The notes under the pieces are model-generated. The model did not search any database, was not told the DNA's origin, and saw only the letters and a list, made by a program, of their open reading frames with translations. A stretch of DNA of 38,688 bases from the NCBI GenBank assembly GCA_023134955.1, contig JAGLUC010000345.1, forward strand, positions 1 through 38,688, written 5' to 3'. Of the stretch, positions 12,001 through 27,000 are shown in pieces (within the stretch, counting starts at the first letter, position 1; every line of letters starts with the position of its first letter). A program made the translations under genes and the position numbers. This DNA comes from Methylococcales bacterium (GTDB lineage Bacteria > Pseudomonadota > Gammaproteobacteria > Methylococcales > Methylomonadaceae).

Positions 12001-15000
12001 AGATGATGATAACCAAACGGATACCGCTGCAGAAATAAATGATAGAAATTTTGATGCAGCAACATTAAATGCATTAAAAACAGCACTTATTAATACCGGT
12101 GCGGAAGTAGTAGGGCAGTTACGCATTACGGTAGTAACTGAAAGTAAAGCATGGACTGTTGTTGATGAGAGGGGTTCTAGCTTTTCAATCAATTTAAATG
12201 GCTCTTCTTTTGTTGCTTCTCGTGCATCAATTAATGCCGTGGTCGGAGCCGCTGCGCTTAGTGTGGGTGTGGGTGCTTTTGGTGGTGCTGTCAGTGGCGC
12301 GGGTGCAGTTGCACTTAACGCTATTCAATCCACTATAAAAGCTTATATTGATAGCTCAGATATTGATGCTAATGGTGGTGGAGATATTCTAGTTGATGCC
12401 AGAAGTGACAGTCAGATTAATGCTCTGGTTTTGTCCGTATCACTTGCTGTTGGCGTTGGTGCTACGGGGGTTGGTGCTGCACTGGGTGTCTCAGTTGCAC
12501 GTAACTTCATCGGTTTTGATTTAGCAGGTAATTCAGTTGCTAACTCAGGTGAGACTACGGCTTATACACTTAACTCCACTATTGATGCTCAAGGTGATTT
12601 GCTTATTCAGGCAGAATCCAGTCAAGAAATTCGCGCCTTAGTGATGGCGGGTTCTGCAGCCGTAGCAGGTGGTGCTGTTGGTGTGGCCGTGTCTGGCTCT
12701 GGCGTTTATGCAGAAAATAAAATTGGTGCAAATACCGAAGCCTATATAGAAGGTGATGGTGTAGGTATTGTGGCAGATAACATTACCGTATCGGCTAAAG
12801 ATACTTCGGAAATTGATGCCATTGCGGCGGCGACCTCTATTGCTGCAGCGGTAGGTAGTGTGGGCGTGGGTGTTAGCTTAGGCCTATCGCTTGCGGATAA
12901 TGCAATTTCAAGTACAGTCAATGCCAAAATTGACAATGCAGGTGATACTGTTCACGCCAGAGCAGGAAATATTAATGTAACTGCAGATGACATGTCATCT
13001 ATTCGAGCAACATCTGCAGCAGCAACACTTTCAGTAACAGCGGGGCTTACTAGCGTTGCCGTTAGCGGGGCAGGTGCTTGGGCAAAGAACACAATAGAAA
13101 CAGCGACTAGTGCAATAATTGAAGACTCTACTATTAATGCTGATGGTGGCAGTGTAGTGGTAGTTGCGAATGGTTCGGCAAGCATTGAAGCACAAATTAT
13201 TTCAGCCGCACTTTCGTTAGGTGTTGGCGGTGTGGGTGTTGGCGTTTCAGTGGGGGCTTCCTTAGCTGAAAATACTATTGGTGGCAATGCAACCAATGGT
13301 GTATTTGCCCATGTTTTACGTTCAACGGTGACTGCTGACCAAGATGTAACGGTCAATGCCGACATGAGCTCTACTATTGATGCGACAGTTGCGGCAATAT
13401 CGGTAGCTGTGGCTGGCGGTGTTGTAGGAGCTGCGGGTGCAGGCTCAGGTGCTGATACTAATAACACTCTGGATTATGGTGTAAAAGCCACCATTGAAGA
13501 TGCTTCAGTTACGGTAGCTAATATAGTTAATGTTCTGGTTACAGATGATAGCGAAATTGATAGTTTTGTGGGCGCAGCCTCAGTGGCTGGCTCAGCAGGT
13601 CTGGTTGGTGGATCAATATCTATTGCGGTTTCACTGTCGGATAATATTGTAACAAACGAAATTGAGGCATTTATTGACAATAGTAGTGTTACAGCCAAGA
13701 CTGTTAATGTGACGGCGGATGATGATAGCGAGGTTGATGCGCATGCTGAAGCGGCTGCAGTTTCTACGAGTATATCTTTAGGCTTTAGTGTATCAGGGAG
13801 CGGAGCAGAAACTCGGATAAGCGGAAATAATACGGTCAAAAGTTACGTCACTGGAACTGGCGGTAACGATGTATTTAATCTCACCCATGATTTAAATGTT
13901 AAAGCAACTTCTACCCCCGATTACTTTGGTGATGTGGGTGTTAGTTCTGTTGCGATTGGTCTGGCTTCATTTGCTGCAAACGGTGGCGTGGTTAATGTCT
14001 CTGTTAAACCCGATATTAGTGCTTATGTAGAAAATGTGACAGTCAATGCGGATGAAATTGATGTTGATGCCATAGCCCAAATTCGAGCTAAGGGCACTGC
14101 TTGGGGTATGAGTATCTCAACAGGTCTCTCTATGGGAGTAAGCCAAGTCAATGTAACTACAGATGCCGATGTTGATGCTTATGTTGGCGGTAATACCGGT
14201 ATTTTTAACATTAGAGCGATGCAGGTCAATGCGACAGCAGCAGATAATCCTAATGTTGGTGGTATGACTGGTCAAGCTAAAGCGACTTCATCAGCTGGTG
14301 GCTTATTGCTGGGTGCAAGCTCTACCGTTGCTAATACTTATAACTATAATACGATTACGGCAAGAGTTTTGGCCGGAGCAGATGTAAATGCCAGCGGCAC
14401 AGTGACTGTTACAGCCAACAATGAAATTAAACAAGAAGCCGATGCCAACTCTGCGGCAGGTGGTTTGATAGGTGTGGGCTCTTCTTCTTCCAAAGCGACT
14501 TCAAATACAGTTACCAGAGCTGAGGTTGAATCTGGTGTTAGTCTTAATGCTAATAGACTTAATATTTCCGCATTGGGTGAGTCTGAAAATTTTGCCGATA
14601 CCACTGCGGGTTCAGGTGGCGTGGTAAGTGGGGCAGCCGCAGCACCAGAAACTAATACGACTTCCATCGTTGAGGCACTGATTGGTGCGAGTGCAGATAT
14701 TAATCTGAGCGGAGTCAATGGAAAACTGGCAATAACTGCTAGCCACATTGCGCTTCCTAATACAAAAGTAAAAACAGATAGTTATGGCTTGATTGCTGGC
14801 TCAGGAGCTGTTGCAGACAATGCTATTACCAGCGATGTTCTCATTAGAATCGGTAATAATGCGGATGTTAGTGCGCAGAATATTAATTTAAATGCAACGA
14901 ATAAACTGGATAAGCTTGATGTTTCTGGTACAAATATTGATGGTGACGCTGGGGGGCTGGCGAGTGGTGCTAGTGCCAATAGTGATACTGTTGTTGATTT

Positions 15001-18000
15001 TTCAACCATTGTTGAATTTGATGCGAACAGTACGGTAGATGTTACTGATGTTGATGGTGAGTTTATCGCCAAGGCATTTAATGAAATAAAAGCTGTTGAT
15101 CAAGTCAGTTTGTTCACTGCAGGAGCAATTTCGGGTGCGGGTGCTTTTACCTCGTTGATTACTACCCAGAATTTGGCTCAGATTCTAATCGACGATAATG
15201 CCACAGTAACGAGCAAAGGTGATATTGAGTTAGAAGCCCAAGGTGCGACCGATGTTTATTTGCAGTCTTACTCCGAAACATATGGTGCTGCGACAGTGGC
15301 ATTGGGTGATGCGATTATAGAAATCACACCTGAGAACCGAATCGATATTAATAATGGCGCCTACCTTTTAGCAGAAGGCGACCTTTTTATCAGTGCAGGA
15401 ACCGATAAAGATTTAAGAATTGCGGATCATGACTTAGAAGCACGGGTTGATAATTTCGCGGGTTCAATTATTCCCATAGATGACCTTGAAACAAGGGCGC
15501 TTTATATTGTCGACAATATTATCTACGTTCATGCTGGCGGTGCTATCGAAAGTTACCAAAATATTGATTTGAATGCTGATGAATTTGGCTTGGCTAGCGT
15601 TATTGGTGAAGCCAAAGGCACTAATTGGGCTTCAGCACTGGGTGATGCTATTGATAGTGCCTTGGGTGGAAACAATGAGACTTTTGGCCCCGGAGAAGGT
15701 CTAGCGGATGCTCATGGTCAGGTGATTAATGACGGTACTATCCGCACCGGTGCAAAACGGGTTAAGACGCTGGTTCTGGATACCATAGATGCAGTCACTG
15801 GCGAGGTATCTAGCTCGACACCAACGGATTTAACGTTCTCATCTTCTCTGCAAACGGTTGAATCATCCAAGCAGAAATCGCTTAATGATGCATTTCAAAA
15901 CTTGGCACGTTACAAAGTGATTGACCCAGCTACGGGTGATTGGGTTAACCCTGATTTGGTTGATTTTTATGAAGCCGAAATTGTTAGACTACAGCAGGAA
16001 ATGCTTGATGAGGGTCTGGCAAGAGAGCTTTCAGATGGAAGTGGTGGTACTGAAATTGTTGCCATCGCCCAAAGTGCAATCACGGTAACTATTGATCCTG
16101 CAACCGCTCAGGCGGGACGTGTTCGAGTGCTCACTGACCAGTTATCAGGAACCGGTCTTTTTGATTCGCCTAAAGATGCACTCATTTCAATCATTAATGA
16201 TACACAAGCTTTTTTGATTATTAATGGCCTTGAAATTCCAGAAGTAAATGGCGGTGTTGTCTTTAATGGAATTGATGTCACTGATTCGGTATCAAGTACC
16301 GCTGCAAATAATTTGATTTTGGTTGAAAATGCGGTGGCTGTTTCAAAAGATAACAACCATCAAGTTGCTTCTGTGCCATCAGTCAATTTAGTTACACCCT
16401 CTTTAAATTTCAGCGCAGAATCTTTGTCGGCAGCTGGTGCTTTACCAGAAATTATTATTCAGAATACTTACGATGTAAGAGATGCGGGAGCTTCATTTCC
16501 ACCCTGGCCCGATATTACTATTGATGGACCGGTATTAAATCTGCGTGGCAATCTGTCTATCTTGAATAATCCTGTATCGGGCGCTAAAGGCGATGTGGTT
16601 ATTAATGCCGAGGTTAGTGCTTTAACTCAGAATATTGTCGCAGGCGGCAGTGTTTTTATTGAACTCATTGGTGACAATACCGCCTTTAATGTTAAAGGTG
16701 CACCGTATTCAAATTGGTTGGGTGGCAATTTGACAGGTAATGGTACTCGAGATGCCGCAATTGGTGAAAATGATGTAGAGGTTTTTCCGGGTGTTACTAT
16801 TGATGGCGACCATGATATCGCTGACTTTTTAGATGTTACACCTACGACACCTTCCTTGCAGGGTGACCGGATTACTATTAAAGCTGAATACATTAATGTT
16901 AATGGCATTATCCAAAGTGGTAAGGCAGATTTTAGTTTAACGTTGGATGCGGCAGTTAAAGCACAGATTGATGATATTCGTAGTGGCACACGTACGGAGA
17001 CTACATTAGAGACGAATAATAACGACTTCTTGGTTGAATATACTGATGGTCAAGTGGTCATTAGCGAGCTTAGACCTAGCGGTGGCTTTGTTGATTTAAC
17101 GGGACATGTGATGAACACCCGCAATGGCGAAATCATTGTTTACGGTGGTTTTCCAGACATTCATATTGTCAATAATATGGTTTTTGCTGAAGGAGAAATC
17201 CCTGAAATTGTTATTAATCGTATCGATGCTTCCGAACGAGGCGATGGTACATTAATCATCAAAGACAAAGCCAAAGGTGAATCAGACGGTTTTATTGAGA
17301 AATTAGTATGGAATGAAACGACTCAAGACTTTGATGTTGTTTTGGAGGCTGCAACTGTACCGTATACTACCATCTACCAAGTACAAAATGATGGCACTGT
17401 GCAAGTGATTGAGACCGGTAAAAGTACAGTTAATTCCAGTGCGAATAGCTTTGTTTATAACCCTGAGACCGGCTATCGTCACGGCTGGTCAGTCGGACAA
17501 TCATCAATTACCGAAACGATCAGAGAATACACCTTAAGTGACTGGTTGGGTATTGATGCCTTTGTACCAGATAAACATGAGCCCGATAAAGTAGATACCA
17601 GAATATTAAGTACTGCGCTGATAGAGGACTCTGATTATTTCTTTAAAGATACTTCATTAAACAATGTTGCTTACACCTTTAACTCAGTAAGTGTTGATGG
17701 TTTTTCTCAGGAAGAACGTACGGGTTATAACGAGAGAAGCACATGGTATGGCACCAACCACTACTGGTATCAGTACACGAAACTTGAAGGTGATACGTCT
17801 ACTTTTACTCATACCATAGAAGCAGACCGCCCCATAGGGGTTAGCTTTATTGGTCATGAGCAAGGCTCGGTTTTTATTGATGGTGGTAATTCAAATATTA
17901 TTGTCAATGGCGCGATACAAAACGAAACCGGTGATACCACTATTATTACCAGTGGCACAATCACCAGTACAGCCTCTTCAGATGCGAGTGCATCGGGATC

Positions 18001-21000
18001 TGTCGGTGGACGAATTATCGACTTGACTGGTAAACAAGTCGGAACAGATTTGAGTGCGTTACGTGTCGACTTATCGGATACAGTCAGCGATCAACGGCTA
18101 GATGTTACCAGTGCCGGCGCAGTTTTTGTTAAAGAAATTGATGGTGATTTATGGGTCGGTGAAATCGTTGCTGGCGCAGGGGAAGAGGCTACCTTAACAG
18201 CGCACAATTCAATTTTACGGGCTTCTTCAGGTACATCATTAATTACCGGTGGTGAAATTAATCTAACTGCTGACAGTGGCGATATTGGTAACGCGACCTC
18301 GCTGCTTTCTATTAATACAGGAGCCAGAGAGGGCGACAACCTTTCTGCTTATGCCACGGGTGGTATTCATATTTCAGAAACTGCAGGAGACTTGCGCCTG
18401 TTTGAAATTTTAGCAGGAGGCGATGTAACCGTTGAGGTTTTGGGCGGTAATTTGCTTGATGGCAATACAACTGAGATTAACGATGACCGAGCCATTGAAG
18501 AGTTACGTAACTCTGTGTGGGCTGATTTGCAGTTGACTGATTATGCCGATGGCGTGTTGACAGGAGCGGCATCTGCCAAAATTCAGGAAACTAAAGATTC
18601 TTTATCTAATGCTAAAACAAGCGAATATAAGACTTATTGGTCATGGCGGATGGTGCAAAGTGATCACCTTGTATTCCGTGTAGGCTCAGGCGTTTATGAT
18701 GGTTTTGCATTATTACAAATGAGTACTGATGAGCTGGCGTTTTATGATGATTTCTATCGCCAGCAAGGTATTGATGATGGGTTGTCGGGTGTGGCTCTTG
18801 ATGATTTTGTTGATGCAGCAGTATTAACTCTGCTAACGACACGAACTGAGCAATACCGTACTCTGGATGCTACCTATGGTAGTGATGGTGGCAGCGATGG
18901 AGATGTGGATACTTTTGATGAAGAGTATCTGGTCGCATTGACTCAAGCAGAAATTGAAGCGATTGAGGCCTCTATTAAAATTTGGACAGAAGAAGAGCTT
19001 ATTAATGGCATTGGTATTGGTATTCTTAAACCTGTAACGGATACTGATATTGTTATTGAAGACCCTAATATAGTCGGCTCAGCCATTACCTTAAATGTTT
19101 CTGGCTCTATTGGGCGTACAGGCGGACAGGAACTCATTCCGATTACAGCAGGTGGCAATTTAACCGAAGAGCAACGAATTACTCTAGGTGCTGCAGAACG
19201 CGACGATGTTTTTTATCTAGTCACAGATCGTGAACAGGCCACCGTTAATTTTGATGCTGGAAATAATACTATTACGCGTACATCGGGAACCTGGGGTTCT
19301 GAGTTTGTAGCAGGAATGGTCATTCAGGTCGAAGGCACGACTGCTAATGCAACTGAAGAAGGGCCTTTCTATACCATTCTTAGTGTAGTGGGAGGTACGA
19401 TTACAGTCGATGGTAGCCGTACAGCTCTGACCAGCACCGAGTCTTTAGAAAGTGTGCATGTTTCTGGTATTGCACTTGATCCTCGCGGTGTTACTGTCGA
19501 TGTTACAGCCAGTGTTTCTGGTGGCAACACAATTATCCGTAGTAGTGGAGAAGATTTTTCAGGTTTGTTTGCAGGTATGAAAATATTACTTAGCGGCGAT
19601 ACGGTAAATGGTAATGATGCTGATTCATTGTATGAGATTCAATCAGTCTCAGGTAATGTGATTACGTTGCTAGGAACACCTGGATTGACCAATGAAACAA
19701 GTATTTCATTGGTTGTAGACCAATACGTAGAGTTGGTTGCTGTACAAGTACAATTACGTGAAGATCTTGATATTGTAGCCAGTGGTGTTGTTACACTCAA
19801 TGCGGGTAACGAGACATTTATTGGTACGGAATCAAATATTACTCTGAATGAAGTGAATGTTGCTGGGAACTTACGGATTAAAGCTAATGGCTCAATTCTT
19901 AATGGCTTAGATGGTAGTGCGACTAATATTATTAGTGATAATTTACTATTAGAGGCTGGTTCTGGTTCTATCGGTGCGGTTGGTTCAGATAACCGTATAT
20001 ATCTTGATCTAGGTGCTACATCCACTGTCATTGCAAGAGCTTTGGGTGATATCGTATTAACAGAGCGAACCGGTGATATGAATGTTGCGACACTGTTCTC
20101 TAAATCGGGTGATGTCGATTTGGTGTCGAATGGCTCTATTCTGGATGCCATTGCCGAAGATTTTGTAAATATAGAAGCCAATGATATTCGCTTTGAAGCT
20201 GGTGCAAGTATTGGTGCTGATGGTAACGCATTGGATATTGAAGCACGGGGTGATGGTTCTGCGCTTGGCAAAGGTCTACTGACGGCAACAGCAGTAGGCG
20301 ATATATTTATTACTGAAGCCTTTGGCGATATGAATATACGCAATATTCTTTCGACTGCGGGCGATGTTACCCTAACTTCTGCGCTTAGTATTTTTGATGC
20401 AATGGATTTGGTTGATCCTGCTAATCCTAACTTGGGGGATGACTCATTATCAGTCAGCCTGCCAAAAGCAGATGTATTGGGAGATAATATTACCTTAGTT
20501 GCACGATTGGGCTTTATTGGCATAGACGGAAATGAACTCGATATTGATAGTCGTCGAGGTGGTAACGGTTTATTAAGTTCACAAAGTGCACAAAACACCT
20601 ACATTATTGAAACAAGTGGTGATGTCTTTATTGATCAAGTAGGCACTGATGCAATGACTGCATTTATTACTGCAACTGTGGGCGGCATTTATAATGGTGC
20701 GGCACTGGGCGTGTCAAATGTAACGGGTGGTCGAGCATTCCTATCAGCTAATACCAATATAGGTACATCTGCTAAACGTCTCTTTACTCAGATTGGTACT
20801 ATTCAATCTATTTCCATAACAGGCTCAACTTTTGTTACTAATGATGGCGCATTAGATATTAATCAAATTAGGGGTGCTGTAGGGCAGATCGCTGGTGGCG
20901 ATATAAATACTATGGCTTCAAGTCCAGTGACTGTCTTAGCAGATATGATTGCAGCAGGAAATATTACAGTTGATGCCAATGAAAGTGCGGCAAATGACTA

Positions 21001-24000
21001 TGATGTTATTACCGTGAATTCAGGCGTTACCGTCGATGCAGGCGGCAGTATTTTCTTTAATGCTGGTGACCACATTGTTGTACAGAGTGGTGCGACAATT
21101 GAGGCGAATAATGATATTACATTTAATACCGATGTAGCTAATCTGGATGCTGGCGGTGGTGATATTACCATTACAGGATTAGTTGATGCCATTGCTGGCA
21201 CAGTTACCTTGGCATCAAACAGTGATAACGATAGCTTTGTAGTCGATGGTGCTATTAAGGCTGGTGATCAGGTGCTGGTAACAATGGGCAATGGTGCGGA
21301 TACTTTTATAGTTACAGGTAGCATATTGTCAAATGCGCTACTTTCAGTAAATACCGGTGCTGGGAATGATGTTTTTACAGTTATCTCGGGTGGCTTACTG
21401 CAATCTAATAGTGGCAATGTCGAAATTAATACTGAAGCCGGGGAAGATACCCTGCTCGTTGCCGAAACAGGAACGCTAGCAGGAACGAGTATTGCTATTG
21501 CCAGTGGCGATAGTAATGACCAAATTACTATCGAAGGTATGCTAGATGCTGGAACCAGCACTATATTGATTGATGCGGGAGCGGGTGAGGATGTTGTTTT
21601 ATTAGATACGCCTATTTTGATTGGTCAAACCACTGTATTCGGTGGTGCTGACGATGATTTGATTACAGTAAACAGATTACCTACACAGGGTGCAACGGAT
21701 ACCTTAATGCTAGATGGTGGTGAAGGAAATGATGATCATATTGTCAACCTGACTGACCCAGCAACAGTTGCAGGGCTAGGTACTGAATATAGAATAGATG
21801 TCTTTGATACAGGGATAGGCGACACCGATACGCTTACCGTTAATGGCACAGCATTAGCAGATAACATTCTGATGCGTGCGAGTGAAAAACAGAAAGTAGA
21901 TGGTGGAGTAGCTTTTGTTGCTGCGTTACATAACGATGATCCAACCATTGCCGTTGAGCGGATTAATTACGACAAGGGGCTCGAAGAACTAATCGTTGAA
22001 ACTGGAGATGGTGATGATAATGTTAGTCTTGATGATAACTGGGTCACTACAACGGTTCGGGGTGGTGCAGGTCAGGATAATTTTCAGATTGGACAAATTT
22101 TTAAAACAGCACGTGATGCTGCAAATGCCAATATTGCATTAGAAGATGAGTTTGAGACAGTTTTATCAACGCGTGGGCATTTGAGTAACGGTGTTAGTTT
22201 TGAGACAACAATTGAAGGCGGTGATAATGAGGATACTTTCGTGGTATTCCGAAACTCTGCCAGACTGAATTTATTTGGTGATGACGGTGATGACTTGTTT
22301 GTTATTCGCTCATTTGCAGAAGAAGGTTCTAGTGATAGCGACATTGACCTTGGAGAAGGTGCAGATACCGTTGAATATGTTTCTAATGCGGCTGTAAATG
22401 TTATCGGTGGAAATGGTAATGATACTTTGCAGTTTATCGGTACTGAGTTTGGTGATGACTTTCTGATTACCAACAATAGTATCAGAGGTGCTGGGCGAAC
22501 TATTACTTACCAAGAAATAGAGAATCTTGAGATTGATGGTGCAGAAGGCGATGATAATTTCTTTGTTTTCTCAACCAATGAAAACGTTATAACCAAATTG
22601 TTTGGCGGCCTTGGTAATGACAGCTTCAGTATCGGAGGTGACAGTGGATCAGTTGTTGTCGCTGATAATGCGATAGAGGCGGAACAAGAAGGCCCACATA
22701 ATGTCGCGGGAATATTGGGTGCTTTAGAAATTTATGGTTTTTCTGGTAATGGTACAGCTGGTGGCTTAGGCGACCCAGTGATGCTACCTGGCGAAACTAA
22801 TGTTCTACCATCAGATGGTACAGTGCTTGGCTACCAAGTGGGTGATAACACTGACGATACCATGACTGTTTTAACAAGTGCATTGCAAACGGTAATTAGC
22901 AATGATGAGGACCTAGATGATTTACAAAGTTTAATAGGGCAAACGCTGGAAATCAGTAGTGGTGCTGGAATATCCCGTTTCTGGGCGATTACAGCAGTTG
23001 TTGATAATAATGGCACTAATACAACACTGAGTTTGCAAAATCCAACACTACCCGCAGAAGAGTGGGAAGACCCTACCATAGGTAGTGAATATGCCATTAC
23101 CCATTTATCAGCAAATTTCTTTGTTGATGAATCCTTGGCTTTAGATAAAGTGACTGTTTTTAATGATGGCAGCAGCTTGAATTCGAGTGGACTACTGACA
23201 GCAAATACACTCACTGGACTTGATATGGTCGCTGTGGGCATTAGCTATGGTGATTTTGAAGCCTTTGAGTTGCTATTAGGCACAGGCAATGATGATTTTA
23301 CGGTGGATTCTACTGCAGATGGTGTGATTACGGCGATACATGGTGGTGCGGGTGATGATCTGATTACCATTAATAGTCGAGGTGGTTTAGATAGTCGTGG
23401 ACTGGATGGTTCATTGGTCGTTTTTGGCGATACCACTCAAGATGGTAGCCGATATATAGACAGTAACACTGTGCTTTTACCTGGTTTTGCATACGGTTTT
23501 GATACGGTGGGAAACGACACTATTGATGCTTCATCTGCTGTCAAAATGGTTTCAATCTATGGCGGCGGCGGTAACGATATTATTATCGGTAGTCAGGCTG
23601 GAGATCATCTTGCAGGTGGTTCTGGTGATGATGTAATTACTGGCTTGGATGGTTTAGATCATATCTATGGTGATTCAGGTATTAATCTTGAGCTTGATAC
23701 GCGAGTACTCACGATAGTGACAGTGGACACGAGTTCGGAAGATGCCAGAGATGTATTATTAGCAGGTAGCGACATAATAGATGCTGGCGAGGGTGATGAT
23801 ATTATTTTTGGTGACCATGGGATTATCGACCAAACTGTGAATACAGTTAGAATCCTTAGCACATCAAATATAGAGCGGATTAGCACCACTGAAGAGACAG
23901 TTGGTTTAGATGATATTATTATCGGTGGTTTGGGTAATGATCGGATTCTAGCGGGTAATGCCGAAGATCAAGTTACTGATTTAATGGATAATAATATTAT

Positions 24001-27000
24001 CTTGGGCGATCATGGTTATATTGACTATGTATCAATAGATGGTGATCTGAGTGATATTGATGTAATAGAAAGTACTTCTACCACCGTAGGCGGCGGCAGT
24101 GATGGCATCCGCAGTGGTTTTGGCAACGACATTATTCTAGGCGGACGCTTTGGCGACCAAATCAACAGCCTGGGTGGTGACAACCTCATCCTTGGTGATA
24201 GCGGTAGTATTACCGCCGCCAATACTGGTACAGCACAACTGGCAGGACAATCCATCACTCTAGGGTTAATTACCAGCACCGAATTTGATGACGGCGGTGC
24301 CGACACCATCACCACCGGTGCAGGTCAAGACATCGTATTGGGCGGAGATGAAGGCGATATTATAGCTACAGGTGATGGCAGTGATATTGTACACGGTGAT
24401 AACGCGCGTCTGGATTACACCAGTGGTAGTTCAATTACACTTGATTTAATTGAAACGCTTGCTAATGATATAGGCGGTGAGGACATCATTCGAGGTGAAG
24501 GTGCCGATGATATATTAATTGGTGGTACTTTAGCTGACCGCATTGATGGTGGTAGCGAAGAAGATCTGATTTTTGGCGATAATGTTAATCTGGATCGTAG
24601 CGCTACTTATGGTAATTTTACTAATCTACGATTCCAGACATTGACGGGCTCCGAAATTTACGGCAGTGGTTTAAATGTGAATGGTTTTGTTGAAGGAGAA
24701 GTGTTGATTAGTAATACTGCACAACTTGATCCACAGGGCATGTCTGCATTTTGGTCTGATTTCCAGATTACATTGCTTGACCATGATGATGCTAGTAATA
24801 CAAACAAGTTCGGTGACGATTATATTGCCGGTGGCGCTAATGATGACCAAATATTTGGTCAGTTGGGTAATGATGTAATTCAGGGTGATGGCACTATTGA
24901 CCTGAATGTATCAGCGGCTCGGTTAGCAGCAGATGGAACGCTTAGTCTGAGTGCCTCGGTGGAAGATTTTGATCATTTTGATGAGTCAAACTTGGTCTTC
25001 TCTGTTGAAGGTAATGATGGTGATGACTATATCGAAGGTAATGGCGGTGATGATGTTATTTTTGGTAACCTTGGTCAAGATGACATTATAGGTGGCAGCT
25101 CGACGTTATTTAGCCTTGATAGCCAAGGTCACCGTCCAGATGGAGCCGATTTGCTTTTTGGTGGTGCAGGTGTTGATGTTATTCGAAATAATTTGGGTGA
25201 TATTAGCCATGCTGTCGATTCCGACATGATTCTGGGTGATAATGGCAATATCTATCGACTAGTCACTGGCGGCACGAGTAATGCTTATCTTGGTTTTACT
25301 TATGATAACTATGGTGGAGAAAAAATCATTGTGCGTGCGGCAGAACTTATTGACTACACAGCAGGTGAAGCTCACCTGGATGTCAATGGACTGAGTTCGG
25401 ATATCGGTGCTGCAGATGAGATTCATGGTGAGTCGGGCGATGATTTTATTTATGGCATGGTCGGTAATGATGTTTTATTCGGTGACGGCCAGGATGATGA
25501 CCTAATCGGTGGCTATGGCCATGACTGGATATCAGGTGGTACTGGCGATGATGGCATACTTGGTGATGATGGTTTGATTTATACCAGTAGAAATGGTGTA
25601 ACAGGAGAGTCTTTATATGGTATAGGCGCTGTTGTAGAACAAACAATCAGTACACCAGGAGATTTTCAGCAAGCTACTATTAATGTTTTAGGCGAGCTTA
25701 AAAAGACTGTTAATTTAACACCTTTTAATGTTGACCTAAATACAGCACTTCAAGACCACTTATATGATGCTCAGTTTGCTGATGACATAATCTATGGCGG
25801 CTGGGGAAATGATTTTTTACATGGTGGTTCTGGTGATGACGCTATTTCCGGAGCAGAAGCATTAAATAGTTTCTACTCTGTACCGAGTAATTTAGGTGAT
25901 GAACTAGGCTATAACAGTTTAATAGTGGGGGAATTTGTCGCTTATGACGAATTTAACCCATTACTTAAAATTAATAACTTCTTCCTTAATTTTAATGCTG
26001 GTGAAGGTGAGGTAGTGCTTGGGGAAGCAGTCCTAACTGATGGTAATGACCGGATATTCGGTGACCTGGGTAACGACTGGCTAGTCGGGGGAACAGGAAG
26101 AGATCATCTATATGGAGGTTATGGTGATGACCTACTCAATGCCGATGATAATCTTGACAGCAATGGCGGTCTCAATGATGTTCCAGATGGCCCTCAAGCC
26201 TCTTACGAGGATTTGGCATTTGGTGGCGCTGGTCGCGATATATTAATAGCCAATACAGGTGGCGACCGCTTGATAGATTGGGCAGGGGAATTTAACAGCT
26301 TTGTTGTACCTTTTGCACCCTTTGGTTTAGGGACAGTCAGCCGGGCTTTGCAACCACAAATTGCAGACTACCTCTATGATTTATCAGCAAGTGATGGTGC
26401 GGATTCGACTCGTGCTGCTGATACTGGTACAAATATTGCCAGAAATGGGGAGCCAGATGGTGAGCTAGGTCTCGTTACACAGCAAGATACTGATTGGCAA
26501 GATCAGACTGGAGCACCTGCTGATCCACAACCTGGTAATGTGGCAGGCGGTGCGCGTGACGTATTGCGAAGTGCTACTTCAAATCTATTGGCACAAGAAG
26601 CGGCCATAATAATATCTGCAGAAGAGTTAAGTCAGATACAATTAACAGAGATTGTTAATACGGCTAAATCATCTTGGCAAGAATCAAGATTATTAAATCA
26701 AGCATCACTTTCCAAATTAGATAAAGTGGAGATAAGAATTGCTGATCTAAATGGTTTGAAACTAGGTCATACAGCGGGTAATAGCATCTATATAGATATT
26801 AATGCAGCGGGTCACGGCTGGTTTATAGATACCACGCCAGATATTAACGAGGAATACCAACGCAATGGCGAAGAATATAGCCTGACAGCACTAAATAATA
26901 CTGCGGCTAGTGATAATATGGATTTACTCACAGTAGTTAAACATGAGTTAGGACATATTTTGGGCTATGCACATGATAGTAATGGTGGTTTAATGGAAGA

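Noticed and set aside
19639..20598. 319-codon minus-strand open frame inside the giant gene
   Set aside because: It lies wholly within the giant gene, its peptide looks like reverse-complement low-complexity Ser/Pro/Leu, and no ribosome site or known motif is visible. Other minus-strand frames in 1-27.4 kb were rejected for the same reason.
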